A stretch of DNA of 55,085 bases from CAWUIH01 sp963922495 (GTDB lineage Bacteria; Pseudomonadota; Gammaproteobacteria; Coxiellales; Coxiellaceae): positions 1-55,085 of the forward strand of contig CAWUIH010000003.1 in the NCBI GenBank assembly GCA_963922495.1. The letters are read 5' to 3'. This document shows, one piece after another, positions 44,519 through 54,416 of the stretch (positions are counted from its first letter, which is position 1; each line of letters starts with the position of its first letter). The notes beneath the pieces are model-generated. The model saw only the letters and a program-made list of their open reading frames with translations. It ran no database searches and had not been told where the DNA came from. Made by a program: the position numbers and the translations under genes.

Positions 44519-46070
44519 TTACGATGTTCTTGTCATTGGAAGTGGTGCCGCTGGACTTGGTCTAGCACTCAGTTTAGCAAACAACACCCGGATTGCCATT
44601 ATCTGCAAAGACCAATTAAAAACTGGATCGTCACAATATGCACAAGGTGGCATTGCAGCTGTTCTCGATGCTACAGACAGTATCGCATCTCATAAAGCAG
44701 ACACTATGGTGGCAGGCGATGGCCTTTGCGACCCAAAAATTGTCGATTTTACCGTCACTCATGCAAGAGATGCGGTTCATTGGCTTGCAACAATGGGAGT
44801 TCCTTTTACTGTAGATGCTAATCAACGCTTGCATCTGACACAAGAAGGGGGGCATTCTCATCGTCGCGTCTGCCATGTCGCGGATAAAACCGGTGCGGCG
44901 GTTATTGAAACACTGACTGAAAAAGTAACTAACCACCCCAATATCGATTGCTTTATTCAACATATTGCCATCGATTTAATAGTAGCGAATAATCATTGCA
45001 TTGGTGCAACATTTTTAGATATAAACAATAATACGATAAAATCATTCCACGCCAAAAATACCGTACTAGCAACTGGGGGCGCCAGTTATGCTTACAAAAA
45101 CACTAGCAATCCAGATCACACCACAGGTGACGGCATTGCCATGTCATGGCGTGCAGGTTGTCGTATTGCCAATATGGAATTTAACCAATTTCATCCCACC
45201 TGTTTAGCACACCCACAGGCAAATTATTTTTTAATTACTGAGGTTGTGCGTGGTGAAGGCGGCTTTTTATGCTTACCCAGTGGCGAACGATTTATGCAAA
45301 AATACGATTCTCGCGGTGAGTTAGCGCCACGCGATATTGTTTCCCGTGCAATTTTTCATGAAATGCAAAAAAATCAATGCAATCATGTGTACCTAGATAT
45401 TACTGCAAGATCATCCTCATTTATTAAAACCTCTTTTCCTAATATTTATTCTCATTGTCTTAAGCTCGGCCTTGATATGACACAGGAACCGTTACCTGTC
45501 GCACCAGCAGCACATTACACCTGCGGTGGTGTGATAACAAATCAACAAGGGCAAACAGATCTAAAAAACCTATACGCCATCGGTGAAGTCGCTTACACCG
45601 GATTGCATGGTGCTAATCGTATGGCTAGCAACTCATTACTGGAATGTCTAGTATTTGCCGCCAGTGCCGCCAAAGCGATCCAAGATATGCTACCTTTGCA
45701 GGAAAGTATTACGATACCCTCAAAGAAAGTCACGATCGCAATACAGCAAAACTGGGATGAAAAAAACATAGATTTAATTCGAGATATGATGTGGAAACAT
45801 GTCGGGATTGTACGCAATACAGCCGGTTTAAAACATGCTGCAGGCGTATTACATAAAATCTCTAGCACCATTAGTGATGGGAGAATAAATGAAAAATCCA
45901 TCGAATACTACCACCTCATTACTGTAGCAAAATTGATGGTTCGCAGTGCTTTGGATCGCCACGAGAGCCGAGGAACTCACTATAATACTGATTTTCCCAG
46001 TAAATTAGACGATCCTAAGCCAAGTATTTTAAAGCCCACGGGTCATAATGGTCGAATAAAGATTTTGTGA
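44511..46070 (+). CDS. nadB: L-aspartate oxidase
   Basis: 519 residues (E. coli 540). FAD-binding start DVLVIGSGAAGLGLAL, SSQYAQGGIAAV near 42, REGG-type motif in LTQEGGHSHRRV near 120, and ALYTCGGV-like AAHYTCGGV near 335 followed by YAIGEVAYTGLHGANRMASNSLLE. First step of de novo NAD synthesis; nadC is 1.3 kb away on the other strand, and nadA is not in the window. Confidence 0.95.
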   Translation: MNNYDVLVIGSGAAGLGLALSLANNTRIAIICKDQLKTGSSQYAQGGIAAVLDATDSIASHKADTMVAGDGLCDPKIVDFTVTHARDAVHWLATMGVPFTVDANQRLHLTQEGGHSHRRVCHVADKTGAAVIETLTEKVTNHPNIDCFIQHIAIDLIVANNHCIGATFLDINNNTIKSFHAKNTVLATGGASYAYKNTSNPDHTTGDGIAMSWRAGCRIANMEFNQFHPTCLAHPQANYFLITEVVRGEGGFLCLPSGERFMQKYDSRGELAPRDIVSRAIFHEMQKNQCNHVYLDITARSSSFIKTSFPNIYSHCLKLGLDMTQEPLPVAPAAHYTCGGVITNQQGQTDLKNLYAIGEVAYTGLHGANRMASNSLLECLVFAASAAKAIQDMLPLQESITIPSKKVTIAIQQNWDEKNIDLIRDMMWKHVGIVRNTAGLKHAAGVLHKISSTISDGRINEKSIEYYHLITVAKLMVRSALDRHESRGTHYNTDFPSKLDDPKPSILKPTGHNGRIKIL

Positions 46071-46439
46071 TTTATCTCTTTGTAGACTATCTGGGAATAA
46101 AATAACGCGATAATGGGCTTTATTTAATACGTTTTTAAAATACAAAATCTGAAAATAGCGCGTCACGACACTAGTGGGTTGCAATAATGCTACGATTGCC
46201 TGACCAGACACTATATTTAAACGCCAATGATCCCCATCAAAGTAAAAATTTCTCACAGAATTTAAATCGCGATATACAAGATGGTGACGATACATTTTAA
46301 AAAAATGTATCGTGATAAGAATAACACCAGCACCTTGAATTAGAAAACTGACATTAACAACGAGCACGCAACAACAAGCTCCGAAATAGAGCAATAGTAG
46401 GAACAATAATAATTGTCTAGAAAAAGTGGGTTGATACAA
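46029..46439 (-). CDS. YgfX-like small membrane protein
   Basis: 136 residues with a hydrophobic hairpin at about 8-45, followed by a short soluble domain with SVRNFYFDGDHWRL near 58 and LFPDSLQRDKSQNL near 112, the pattern of the YgfX (CptA) family. YgfX is usually beside sdhE; here sdhE is absent and the gene overlaps the 3' end of nadB by 42 bp on the opposite strand. Confidence 0.75.
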   Translation of the reverse strand: MYQPTFSRQLLLFLLLLYFGACCCVLVVNVSFLIQGAGVILITIHFFKMYRHHLVYRDLNSVRNFYFDGDHWRLNIVSGQAIVALLQPTSVVTRYFQILYFKNVLNKAHYRVILFPDSLQRDKSQNLYSTIMTRGL

Positions 46440-46441
46440 AG

Positions 46442-46921
46442 CTATGCCTCAAGTCGCGCTACCAACTCTGGTCGAACTACCCAATCGACTAACCATCGAT
46501 CATGACTGCGTCGTTCTAAGCAAACGACTGTTGCCGGAGGAAATCGAAAAATTTCATGGTACTCATCTCCAAGCACCAGGGTACTGACAAGCTGTGAGAC
46601 AAAAGGCATATGTCCTACCAACATGGTATCATCCGTCCAGCTGTTAACAGCCTCAACTAATGGTCTTACTGGTTTACTTAAATCCAACATCTCAGAATAC
46701 TCTGATTCCTGGCTGCCCATGATATGCTCAGCAAAAATACGCGCCGTTTCAATTGCTCGCACCTTGTTACTATTCAGGATATGAGCAACATGTGTGCCCC
46801 GCTTGGCAATATAATCAGCAACCCTCGTGACTTCCTGCACACCTATTGCGGTTAAATGTCGGTCACCGTTGTTATCGGGCACTGTTTCAGCGTGACCATG
46901 ACGTACACATAATAACTTCAT
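46442..46921 (-). CDS. sixA: SixA-like phosphohistidine phosphatase
   Basis: 159 residues (E. coli SixA 161). The phosphoglycerate mutase-like motif VRHGHAE (His at 8) opens the protein, with the second catalytic His in LVGHMPFVS near 105. SixA removes phosphate from histidine phosphocarrier domains of phosphorelay or nitrogen-PTS proteins. It is co-directional with ygfX, 2 bp apart. Confidence 0.9.
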   Translation of the reverse strand: MKLLCVRHGHAETVPDNNGDRHLTAIGVQEVTRVADYIAKRGTHVAHILNSNKVRAIETARIFAEHIMGSQESEYSEMLDLSKPVRPLVEAVNSWTDDTMLVGHMPFVSQLVSTLVLGDEYHEIFRFPPATVVCLERRSHDRWLVDWVVRPELVARLEA

Positions 46922-47107
46922 TTATACTCCCAATACAGAATATTTTAGATTTGTGATTTTATAATGCTTCAGACTTAAGTTAAATCTATTTTTGTCAGTT
47001 TATAGCAATACTATAACCGAGTACATATGGCAAATGCGCTTGATATCAGTAAGCACTCAAAAGACAATCCTAGTTAAAAATTTTATAATTGGAAGTGATC
47101 GCGGTAC

Positions 47108-47136
47108 TTGACAGCCTAAACGAACCTCCCTAGAAT
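47108..47136 (+). promoter_or_regulatory. Strong sigma-70 promoter for the tRNA genes
   Basis: Consensus -35 TTGACA (47108-47113), exactly 17 bp spacer, -10 TAGAAT (47131-47136), then a GC-containing discriminator (GCCT), as is common at stable RNA promoters. The first tRNA begins 12 bp after the -10. The 180 bp between sixA and this site hold nothing else I can name. Confidence 0.85.
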
Positions 47137-47148
47137 GCCTTCTCCCTA

Positions 47149-47221
<73 letters not shown>

Positions 47222-47238
47222 ATTTGGCCATCATACAG

Positions 47239-47314
47239 GTCCCCATCGTCTAGAGGCCTAGGACACCGCCCTTTCACGGCGACAACGCGGGTTCGAATCC
47301 CGCTGGGGACGCCA
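47239..47314 (+). tRNA. tRNA-Glu (anticodon TTC)
   Basis: The acceptor arm GTCCCCA pairs with TGGGGAC. The anticodon loop is CTTTCAC (anticodon at 47273-47275), the T arm GCGGG TTCGAAT CCCGC, discriminator G, and CCA is encoded. The outermost anticodon-stem pair is C-A here (CCGCC/GGCGA), where E. coli tRNA-Glu has C-G. It is 17 nt after tRNA-Ala, in one transcript. Confidence 0.95.
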
Positions 47315-47365
47315 ATTCAGACTAATCTCTAGTACCCAGAATCCTCCTATTTCAGTAGGCAATTG

Positions 47366-48211
47366 TCAGGAAACCTTCGAGCAAACCTGAGCAAATCGCA
47401 TCGAAAAATCAATTGCCTTGACGTGTTTGGTCAACGCACCAACAGCAATATAATCGACACCGGTGTGCGCAATGGCGGAAATTGTATCTACATTCACATC
47501 ACCAGAGACTTCCAGTCGAATTTGTGCACGAGGGATCGCTACCGCCCGCTGTATCATTGGTAAATCAAAATTATCGAGTAGAATAACATCAGCCCCCGCC
47601 AAGATAGCTTCACGCAACTCATCCAGAGTCTCAACTTCAACTTCTAACACACAGTCAGGATGCTGCTGGCGTGCACGCTGAACTGCATTTGTAATCGAGC
47701 CACAACTGATGATGTGGTTTTCTTTAATGAGAAATTGATCATATAAACCCATGCGATGATTACTGCCCCCACCACAGCGCACTGCATATTTCTGCGCATA
47801 ACGCAGCCCAGGAATCGTTTTACGAGTATCGCGCAAAGTAACATGGGTTCCCGAAAGTAACTGTTGATAATTTCTTACTGCCGTCGCTGTAGCCGAGAGT
47901 GTCTGCAGCCAGTTCAAGGCAGTGCGTTCCGCGGTTAATAGCGAACGCGCCGCCCCACAAATTTCAACAATAGGCGTATTGGCATCCAGCAGCTGTCCCT
48001 CATTCACCAACCAATGCAAACTAACGCTAGAGTCTACTTGACGAAAACAGGATTCGAACCATGCCTTGCCACACAAGACTGCTGTTTCTTTTAACAATAC
48101 TCGAGCAATAGCCTGTTGTTTAACGTTGATCAGCAACGAGCTAATATCACCTGGGCCAATGTCCTCTTGCAAACACTGCGCGACTGCTTCGTCAACTAAC
48201 GTATAATCCAT
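47366..48211 (-). CDS. nadC: Nicotinate-nucleotide pyrophosphorylase (carboxylating)
   Basis: 281 residues (E. coli 297). Start with CLQEDIGPGDISS, then ERTALNWLQTLSATAT, RDTRKTIPGLRYAQKYAVRCGG and LEVSGDVNVDTI near 245. It converts quinolinate and PRPP to nicotinate mononucleotide, the third step of NAD synthesis after NadB and NadA. Its ATG overlaps the pssA stop (TAATG). Confidence 0.95.
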   Translation of the reverse strand: MDYTLVDEAVAQCLQEDIGPGDISSLLINVKQQAIARVLLKETAVLCGKAWFESCFRQVDSSVSLHWLVNEGQLLDANTPIVEICGAARSLLTAERTALNWLQTLSATATAVRNYQQLLSGTHVTLRDTRKTIPGLRYAQKYAVRCGGGSNHRMGLYDQFLIKENHIISCGSITNAVQRARQQHPDCVLEVEVETLDELREAILAGADVILLDNFDLPMIQRAVAIPRAQIRLEVSGDVNVDTISAIAHTGVDYIAVGALTKHVKAIDFSMRFAQVCSKVS

Positions 48212-48978
48212 TATTTTTGTCGCTTTTGTTGTCGTTTTTTACGCAGTTTACGACGCTGACGATAGGACCATAATGTACCAACTGGACCTGAAATAGCATA
48301 AAGAGCGGTTACGAGCAACAGCACATGGGCAGGATCATAGGCTACGAATACTAAGGCCAGTACAAACAACAGAATAGCTACAAAAGACACACGACCAGAC
48401 AGATTAAAATCTTTAAAACTTCGATAACGAATTGCACTGACCTTAAGTAAGCCTAATAAAATCGCTAATATCAGCGCTGGAACAGCAAGACTGTCCCCAG
48501 CAATATCGTGAATACTACAAACTAAGATCACACTGGCTACTAACGCCGCTGCAGCCGGTGTCGATAACCCTTGAAAATATCGCTTATCAATTTTTTTTGC
48601 TTGCACATTAAAACGCGCCAGACGTAATGCTGTACACACCGCGTAAAAGAAGGCAACTAGCCAGCCCAACTTACCCAATACAGCTAAGCTCCAACTATAC
48701 AAAACGAGGGCTGGAGCGATACCAAAACTTAACATATCGGACAAACTATCCAACTGCGCACCGAATTCACTTTGCGCCTGCAACAACCGTGCAATTCGAC
48801 CATCTAAGCCGTCCATAATCAATGCCACAAAGATAGCGATGGCCGCGGACTTGTAATATCCTTTCATTGCACCCACAATGGCATAAAAACCGGCGAACAT
48901 CGCTCCAATCGTAAATAGATTGGGCAAAAGATAGATACCACGCCGTCTTATTTGGGGAGCTGCTTTGGATTCTGTCAT
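48211..48978 (-). CDS. pssA: CDP-diacylglycerol-serine O-phosphatidyltransferase
   Basis: 255 residues from the ATG at 48978 (AGAGG site 6 nt upstream); the frame reaches a TTG at 49002 without support. About 6-8 membrane helices. The CDP-alcohol phosphotransferase motif DG-x2-AR-x8-G-x3-D-x3-D is visible as DGLDGRIARLL...FGAQLDSLSD near 55-80. It makes phosphatidylserine, the precursor of phosphatidylethanolamine, at the inner membrane. The tail is Lys/Arg/Gln-rich. Confidence 0.93.
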   Translation of the reverse strand: MTESKAAPQIRRRGIYLLPNLFTIGAMFAGFYAIVGAMKGYYKSAAIAIFVALIMDGLDGRIARLLQAQSEFGAQLDSLSDMLSFGIAPALVLYSWSLAVLGKLGWLVAFFYAVCTALRLARFNVQAKKIDKRYFQGLSTPAAAALVASVILVCSIHDIAGDSLAVPALILAILLGLLKVSAIRYRSFKDFNLSGRVSFVAILLFVLALVFVAYDPAHVLLLVTALYAISGPVGTLWSYRQRRKLRKKRQQKRQK

Positions 48979-49060
48979 GAATGCCTCTAGCGAAACAAGC
49001 AAAAGTACTATACTATTTGTGCACCTACTATATCATAGTATCTTGTACCATTTGCAAACC

Positions 49061-49363
49061 ATGACAAGCAAAAAAACAAAAATTATCATTCAAGGAGTCA
49101 CTGAATCTGGAGAAACTTTTCGGCCAAGCGATTGGGCGGAACGCATGAGCGGTCGTCTATCAACCTTTCACAAACGCCGAATTCATTACTCACCACTATT
49201 ACAGCCTTCGATGAAAGGTGGGTACAAATGCGTTGTATTAGACCCCAACTTAGCGGAATCTAACCCTGAACTCTATGAATCTATATTAAAATTTGCACGT
49301 GCAAACAAGCTTAGAATTTGTAGTGAAGACATTGAACTCAAGAACGACAACTCTGAGGAATGA
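49061..49363 (+). CDS. DUF3579 family small protein
   Basis: 100 residues from the ATG at 49061; the longer frame from 48965 overlaps pssA and is not needed. Family-like segments are IIIQGVTESGETFRPSDWAE at about 8-27 and VVLDPNLAESNPELYESIL near 65. It is a cytoplasmic protein of unknown function. It diverges from pssA, and the cardiolipin synthase gene follows after 7 bp. Confidence 0.8.
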   Translation: MTSKKTKIIIQGVTESGETFRPSDWAERMSGRLSTFHKRRIHYSPLLQPSMKGGYKCVVLDPNLAESNPELYESILKFARANKLRICSEDIELKNDNSEE

Positions 49364-49370
49364 CAACTTT

Positions 49371-50537
49371 GTGGATGCAGCACGAGACAAAGCGGCAAGT
49401 GCTACTCATTACACGGAAAATATTTTTGTCGATGGTGATAGTCACTTTAACGCGATGCTAGCTGACATACACTCAGCGAAAGAATCTATTCTACTAGAAA
49501 CCTATATTTTTCATCACGATATTTTGGGGAAACGCATTGCCGAAGCACTGGTAACAGCTGCCAGACGTGGTGTTGAAGTCCGCGTAATGGTCGATGGTGC
49601 TGGCACGCAACTTTGGGGTACAACCTTAGCAGGCTTGCTAGAACGCGCTGGAATAAAAAATAAGGTGTTTCATCCGTTTCCATGGCAGCTGTGGAATTGG
49701 AGTCGTTCAGTAGTTAAAATACCATTACTATTACGATGGATCTATTTTTTACTCAAAGCAAACTCTCGCAATCACCGTAAAGTTTGCATCATTGATAATA
49801 AAATTGCTTATATTGGCAGCTTTAATATTTCAAAGTCACACCTCCATAGAAATCAGGGTGGCGACGGCTGGCGTGATACTTCGGTGCGTTTAATTGGTTG
49901 TAATTTATCAGACTTAAAACAAGCCTTTGAATTGGCTTGGAATCACAGTACCATGAAAGAGCGCTTACGTGATGCTTTTAAACACATTCGTGACGATCCT
50001 CCAATCCGGCTGAACCATACGCGACATCGCCGCCGTATACTTTACAAGCACCTACTGCGCAAAATACAAAATTGCAAAAAACGCATCTGGATTACCAATG
50101 CTTACTTTGTGCCAGACAATTTTTTATTGAAAAGATTAAAAGAAGCAGCTGGTTTGGGTATCGATGTGAGAATATTACTACCCCGCAAATCAGATGTAAT
50201 GATGATGCCGTGGGCATCGTCAACTTTCTATTATAGCTTACTGCGATCGGGTGCACGAATTTTTGAATATCTACCCAGCAATTTACACGCCAAATCGTTG
50301 ATCTTAGACGATTGGATGCTCATTGGTTCTAGCAATTTAAATCATCGCAGCTTATTACATGATTTGGAAGCCGATATCACAATTTCCACTACAAAAGCTA
50401 AAAATTCACTAATTAACAAATTTCTTGAAGATTTGAAACATTCCAGTGAGTTATCACTCGATAGCTGGGAATCACAGCGTCCTCGGCGACAACGTTTGTT
50501 AGGAAAAATTGTACTATACATTAAATACTGGATTTAA
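49371..50537 (+). CDS. Cardiolipin synthase (ClsB-like phospholipase D family)
   Basis: 388 residues from a GTG at 49371 (GAGGA about 12 nt upstream). The frame is open from 49293, but that part overlaps DUF3579. Two phospholipase D motifs: NHRKVCIIDNKIAYIGS (His-x-Lys-x4-Asp) near 135 and LHAKSLILDDWMLIGS near 305. The start ENIFVDGDSHFNAMLADI resembles ClsB and there are no N-terminal membrane helices. Makes cardiolipin from phosphatidylglycerol, or from phosphatidylglycerol plus phosphatidylethanolamine. Confidence 0.88.
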   Translation: MDAARDKAASATHYTENIFVDGDSHFNAMLADIHSAKESILLETYIFHHDILGKRIAEALVTAARRGVEVRVMVDGAGTQLWGTTLAGLLERAGIKNKVFHPFPWQLWNWSRSVVKIPLLLRWIYFLLKANSRNHRKVCIIDNKIAYIGSFNISKSHLHRNQGGDGWRDTSVRLIGCNLSDLKQAFELAWNHSTMKERLRDAFKHIRDDPPIRLNHTRHRRRILYKHLLRKIQNCKKRIWITNAYFVPDNFLLKRLKEAAGLGIDVRILLPRKSDVMMMPWASSTFYYSLLRSGARIFEYLPSNLHAKSLILDDWMLIGSSNLNHRSLLHDLEADITISTTKAKNSLINKFLEDLKHSSELSLDSWESQRPRRQRLLGKIVLYIKYWI

Positions 50538-50652
50538 ACCTCCGTTCAGATAACCTAATTTTTTTATTTCCTAGTACCTCACGTAGACCATCAATACTAG
50601 TAAAATATATAATTCTAAATGGAAGCGTTATCAGACTAACGGTGTGTATCAT

Positions 50653-50675
50653 CCTAGAAAAAGCAGTTGGATCAT
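50653..50675 (-). repeat. End fragment of the dispersed inverted-repeat element
   Basis: CCTAGAAAAAGCAGTTGGAT then CAT is identical to the right end (read inward) of the copy at 13197-13364 for about 22 bp; beyond that the similarity stops. It lies just after cls and 10 bp from the caxA stop. The bases ATCAT in front of it are the same as in front of the 38211 copy. Confidence 0.65.
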
Positions 50676-50684
50676 AAACATCCA

Positions 50685-51641
50685 TCAGATAAAAAGTAGC
50701 ATAATATAAATCCCATAAATAACCAAAAATAAGCAACCAAATGCTCTTCCCAAGGTTCCCCGCCTCATAGTTAAAAGTGAAAAAATCCATAATAATACAG
50801 TAACACCAACCATATAAGGATAATCCCTAAAAATCACTTGCCGTGAAAATTTACCAGGGGCAATAAGCGCAGGCATTGCTAAAACTGCCAGGCAATTGAA
50901 GATATTAGAACCCACAATATGGCCTACAGCAATATCATGGTGTCTTTTGACAGCACTGATGATCGTAGCTGCAAATTCTGGCAACGACGTGCCAATCGTC
51001 ATTATCGTTAGTCCAATAACAAGATCGCTAATACCTAGTAATCTTGCCACAGACACCGATGCATTAACCAATAACTCAGAGCTGATAAATAACAAAACTA
51101 ACCCTAAAAACCACCAAATAAGTGATTTATGAATCGACATTGATTTTTTTGAATCTTGATCAAGGTCATGATTAAAAGCAACATCTTTGTTCGGCAATGA
51201 AATGACAATCCAACAGACGTGTAATGCGAGTAGTAATAATAAGATACCCCCTTCCCAACGACTGAGATAATCATTCCATAAAAAAATTCCAATAATTAAT
51301 GAGATAATTATGAGAATAGGGAATTCACGCTTTACCAACCGAGGGCTGACGGCAAGTGGGGTAATCAAAGCCGCTAATCCTAAAACAAGGGTGACGTTGG
51401 CAATATTCGAGCCAATCACATTGCCAATGGCAATTTGTGTCTTTTGATGAGCTGAGGCGATTGCAGCCACTAACAATTCCGGAAAAGAAGTACCAAAACC
51501 AACTAACAACACACCTGCTAAAGTATCTGGAATTTTAAAATGACGCGCCAGTGATACTGAACTGGAAATAAAACGACTACCACCGAACCACAATAATGTT
51601 GAACCTAATAGTAAACGTACAATGATTTTTAATATAATCAC
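50685..51641 (-). CDS. Sodium/calcium exchanger family protein (YrbG/CaxA-like)
   Basis: 318 residues from a GTG at 51641 with AAAGGGA upstream; the frame reaches 51662 (TTG). Ten or so membrane helices in two inverted halves, each with the alpha-repeat signature: VGFGTSFPELLVA then GNVIGSNIANV, and IGTSLPEFAATI then GHIVGSNIFN. The acidic residues needed for ion binding are kept. Probably exchanges Ca2+ for Na+ or H+ at the inner membrane. Confidence 0.92.
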   Translation of the reverse strand: MIILKIIVRLLLGSTLLWFGGSRFISSSVSLARHFKIPDTLAGVLLVGFGTSFPELLVAAIASAHQKTQIAIGNVIGSNIANVTLVLGLAALITPLAVSPRLVKREFPILIIISLIIGIFLWNDYLSRWEGGILLLLLALHVCWIVISLPNKDVAFNHDLDQDSKKSMSIHKSLIWWFLGLVLLFISSELLVNASVSVARLLGISDLVIGLTIMTIGTSLPEFAATIISAVKRHHDIAVGHIVGSNIFNCLAVLAMPALIAPGKFSRQVIFRDYPYMVGVTVLLWIFSLLTMRRGTLGRAFGCLFLVIYGIYIMLLFI

Positions 51642-51685
51642 AGGCGTCCCTTTAAGTTGCAACGATAAAATAAGCTGACAGTGAT

Positions 51686-54265
51686 CTAGCTTGCGATAAA
51701 TTTTAAATTATCTTGGTGTTTTTCAATTTTGACATGCTGTCCAGGCATTAATTTACCAGCTAAAATATCCTGAGCTAAAGGATTTTCTAAATATTGTTGC
51801 ATCACTCGTTTGAGTGGTCTCGCACCGTAAATCGGATCATATCCCATTTTTGCAATATAATCTAATGCTTCATCGGTTATCTCAATGTCAAAATCTTTCT
51901 GGCGAAGACGCTTTCTAATTAAATTAACTTGAATCGCAGCAATGGCGCGTATTTGCTCTTGTTGCAACCCATGGAATACGACACTTTCATCAATTCTATT
52001 GATAAACTCAGGACGAAAATGTTGAGACACTACTTCCATAACTGCCTTTTTCATCACTTCATATTTTTCACCTGCAAACTCTTGAATAAGATCAGAACCT
52101 AGGTTTGAAGTCATCACTACAACACAATTGCGAAAATCAACGGTTCGACCTTGACCATCCGTCAAGCGACCATCATCAAGTACTTGCAATAATATATTAA
52201 AAACATCATGATGCGCTTTTTCTACCTCATCCAGCAAAATGACACAGTAAGGGCGCCGGCGCACCGCTTCAGTTAAGTAGCCGCCTTCTTCATATCCAAC
52301 ATAACCCGGCGGTGCACCAATCAAACGTGCCACAGAATGTTTTTCCATGAATTCAGACATATCAATCCGCAGCATCGCATCTTCGGTGTCAAACATAAAT
52401 TGTGCCAGTGCCTTACAAAGCTCTGTTTTACCGACGCCGGTTGGCCCTAAAAATAAAAATGAACCGATAGGTCGATTGGGATCAGAAATACCTGCCCGTG
52501 AACGGCGTATTGCATTGGCAACCGCGTTGATCGCTTGATCTTGACCAATCAAGCGCTTGTGTAATTCATCCTCCATGTGAAGCAGCTTTTCTCGCTCGCC
52601 TTCCAGCATTTTTGCAACAGGAATATGCGTCCATTTGGAAACAACTTCGGCAACCTCTTCTGCGGTCACCTTATTTCGCAACAGCTGCGTCTCTCGTGGC
52701 CGTTGTTCAGATTCAGAAGCGGTTTTGAGTTTTTTTTCAAGCTCAGGAATGATACCGTATTGCAACTCAGACATCAGCCCTAAGTCACTGGCACGCCCTG
52801 CCGCTTCTAATTTTATTTTTGCCTGCTCCAATTCTTCTTTGATTTGTTGTGCACCCTGCAAACTGGCTTTTTCACTTTTCCAAACTTCTTCAAGATCAGA
52901 ATATTCTTTCTGTGTTTTCTCTATTTCACCCTCAAGGTCAGCCAAACGCTTTTTTGAAGCATCATCGTGTTCTTTTTTCAATGCTTCTCGTTCGATTTTA
53001 AATTGAATCAGTTTCCGTTCCAAGCGATCTAATTCCACAGGTTTCGAATCAATTTCCATACGAATTTCACTGGCAGCCTCATCAATCAAATCGATCGCTT
53101 TGTCGGGTAAGTTGCGGTCGGTAATGTAGCGTTGTGACAATGTTGCTGCAGCGACAATCGCAGGATCAGTAATTTCCACCCCATGGTGAACTTCATAACG
53201 TTCTTTCAAACCCCGTAATATTGCGATAGCATCTTCCGTTGAAGGCTCTTGCACCAACACTTTTTGAAAACGTCGTTCCAGTGCTGCGTCCTTTTCAATG
53301 TATTGTCGATATTCATCTAAAGTCGTAGCGCCCACACAATGTAATTCACCTCGCGCAAGCGCTGGTTTTAGCATATTACCAGCATCCATTGCACCCTCGG
53401 CTTTACCAGCGCCGACCATGGTATGCAATTCATCGATAAATAAAATAATTTGCCCTTCTTGTTTTGATAAATCTTTCAATACCGCTTTGAGACGTTCTTC
53501 AAATTCACCACGAAACTTAGCTCCTGCAATCAAAGCACCCATATCAAGTGCCAACAAGCGCTTATTTTTTAAACCTTCAGGCACTTCCCCATTAATTATA
53601 CGCTGCGCCAAACCTTCCACGATTGCAGTTTTACCAACCCCAGGTTCGCCGATAAGCACCGGGTTATTTTTAGTGCGTCGCTGCAACACCTGAATAGTGC
53701 GTCGAATCTCTTCATCACGACCAATCACCGGATCTAATTTTCCTTTGGCAGCTCGCTCTGTCAAATCAATGGTATATTTTTCTAACGCTTGGCGCTGCCC
53801 CTCAGCAGCCTGATCATTCACAGTTTCACCACCACGTAAATTTTCTATATTCTTGGTGATTTTCTTTTCATCAGCAGCTGCAGATTTAAGAATATCACGC
53901 AAACGATCCCGCGATTTCAACACAGCGGGAATGAATAACTCTGAGGCAATATATTGATCTTTATATTCCTTAGATTCCTTATCCATCAAGGTTAATACTT
54001 GTGCCATTTCACGCGAAATATGAATTTCACCGGCAGCACCTTTGACCTGAGGTAACCCATCGATCGCTTTATCAACTTCATCGGTTAAAAGACTCAAATT
54101 AACACCCGACTGTTGCAATAAAGGCACAACGGTTCCCTGGTCCTGTTCAAGTAAAACTTTCATGATATGAACAGGCTCTAAGTACTGATGATCACGACCC
54201 ACAGCAAGTGATTGCGCATCTGCTAGCACATGCTGAAATGAAGTTGTAAATTTATCGATTCGCAT
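51686..54265 (-). CDS. clpB: Chaperone ClpB (Hsp100 disaggregase)
   Basis: 859 residues from the ATG at 54265 (E. coli 857). The N-domain runs from about 1-145. AAA-1 has Walker A GEPGVGKT near 203, the coiled-coil middle domain spans about 405-525, and AAA-2 has Walker A GPTGVGKT near 603; the GYVGYEEGGYLT pore-loop region follows. It works with DnaK/DnaJ to pull proteins from aggregates. A possible heat-shock promoter lies 45-60 bp upstream. Confidence 0.97.
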   Translation of the reverse strand: MRIDKFTTSFQHVLADAQSLAVGRDHQYLEPVHIMKVLLEQDQGTVVPLLQQSGVNLSLLTDEVDKAIDGLPQVKGAAGEIHISREMAQVLTLMDKESKEYKDQYIASELFIPAVLKSRDRLRDILKSAAADEKKITKNIENLRGGETVNDQAAEGQRQALEKYTIDLTERAAKGKLDPVIGRDEEIRRTIQVLQRRTKNNPVLIGEPGVGKTAIVEGLAQRIINGEVPEGLKNKRLLALDMGALIAGAKFRGEFEERLKAVLKDLSKQEGQIILFIDELHTMVGAGKAEGAMDAGNMLKPALARGELHCVGATTLDEYRQYIEKDAALERRFQKVLVQEPSTEDAIAILRGLKERYEVHHGVEITDPAIVAAATLSQRYITDRNLPDKAIDLIDEAASEIRMEIDSKPVELDRLERKLIQFKIEREALKKEHDDASKKRLADLEGEIEKTQKEYSDLEEVWKSEKASLQGAQQIKEELEQAKIKLEAAGRASDLGLMSELQYGIIPELEKKLKTASESEQRPRETQLLRNKVTAEEVAEVVSKWTHIPVAKMLEGEREKLLHMEDELHKRLIGQDQAINAVANAIRRSRAGISDPNRPIGSFLFLGPTGVGKTELCKALAQFMFDTEDAMLRIDMSEFMEKHSVARLIGAPPGYVGYEEGGYLTEAVRRRPYCVILLDEVEKAHHDVFNILLQVLDDGRLTDGQGRTVDFRNCVVVMTSNLGSDLIQEFAGEKYEVMKKAVMEVVSQHFRPEFINRIDESVVFHGLQQEQIRAIAAIQVNLIRKRLRQKDFDIEITDEALDYIAKMGYDPIYGARPLKRVMQQYLENPLAQDILAGKLMPGQHVKIEKHQDNLKFIAS

Positions 54266-54294
54266 GATAAGATCCAAATTTGTTTAGGTATAAT

Positions 54295-54327
54295 TATATA
54301 ATCTGTCCAAATATAAAAATTTCAAGC
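54295..54327 (-). promoter_or_regulatory. Possible sigma-32 type promoter of clpB
   Basis: On the minus strand CTTGAA (54327-54322) matches the heat-shock -35 element. The region about 14 bp later is ACAGATTAT, a poor match to CCCCATTTA. Offered because clpB is normally heat-induced. Confidence 0.3.
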
Positions 54328-54416
54328 CCTGCATTCTACGTAATAGTGATGCGGTATTTCACTAAAGGAACTGTGAACGAAAGCTATTGGCATCAAAGTA
54401 ACTTAGGATGGTTGAC

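Noticed and set aside
49030..49045. Palindrome TACTATATCATAGTA between pssA and the DUF3579 gene as an operator
   Set aside because: Short, AT-rich and single; nothing ties it to a regulator.
50521..50790. 89-residue minus-strand frame across the cls and caxA ends
   Set aside because: It overlaps the 3' ends of cls and caxA, contains the dispersed repeat fragment and has no ribosome site or recognisable domain.
52635..53006. 123-residue frame antisense to clpB (and similar ones at 53298-53693)
   Set aside because: Ser/Phe/Cys-rich composition typical of the reverse strand of a well-conserved gene; no start signals.
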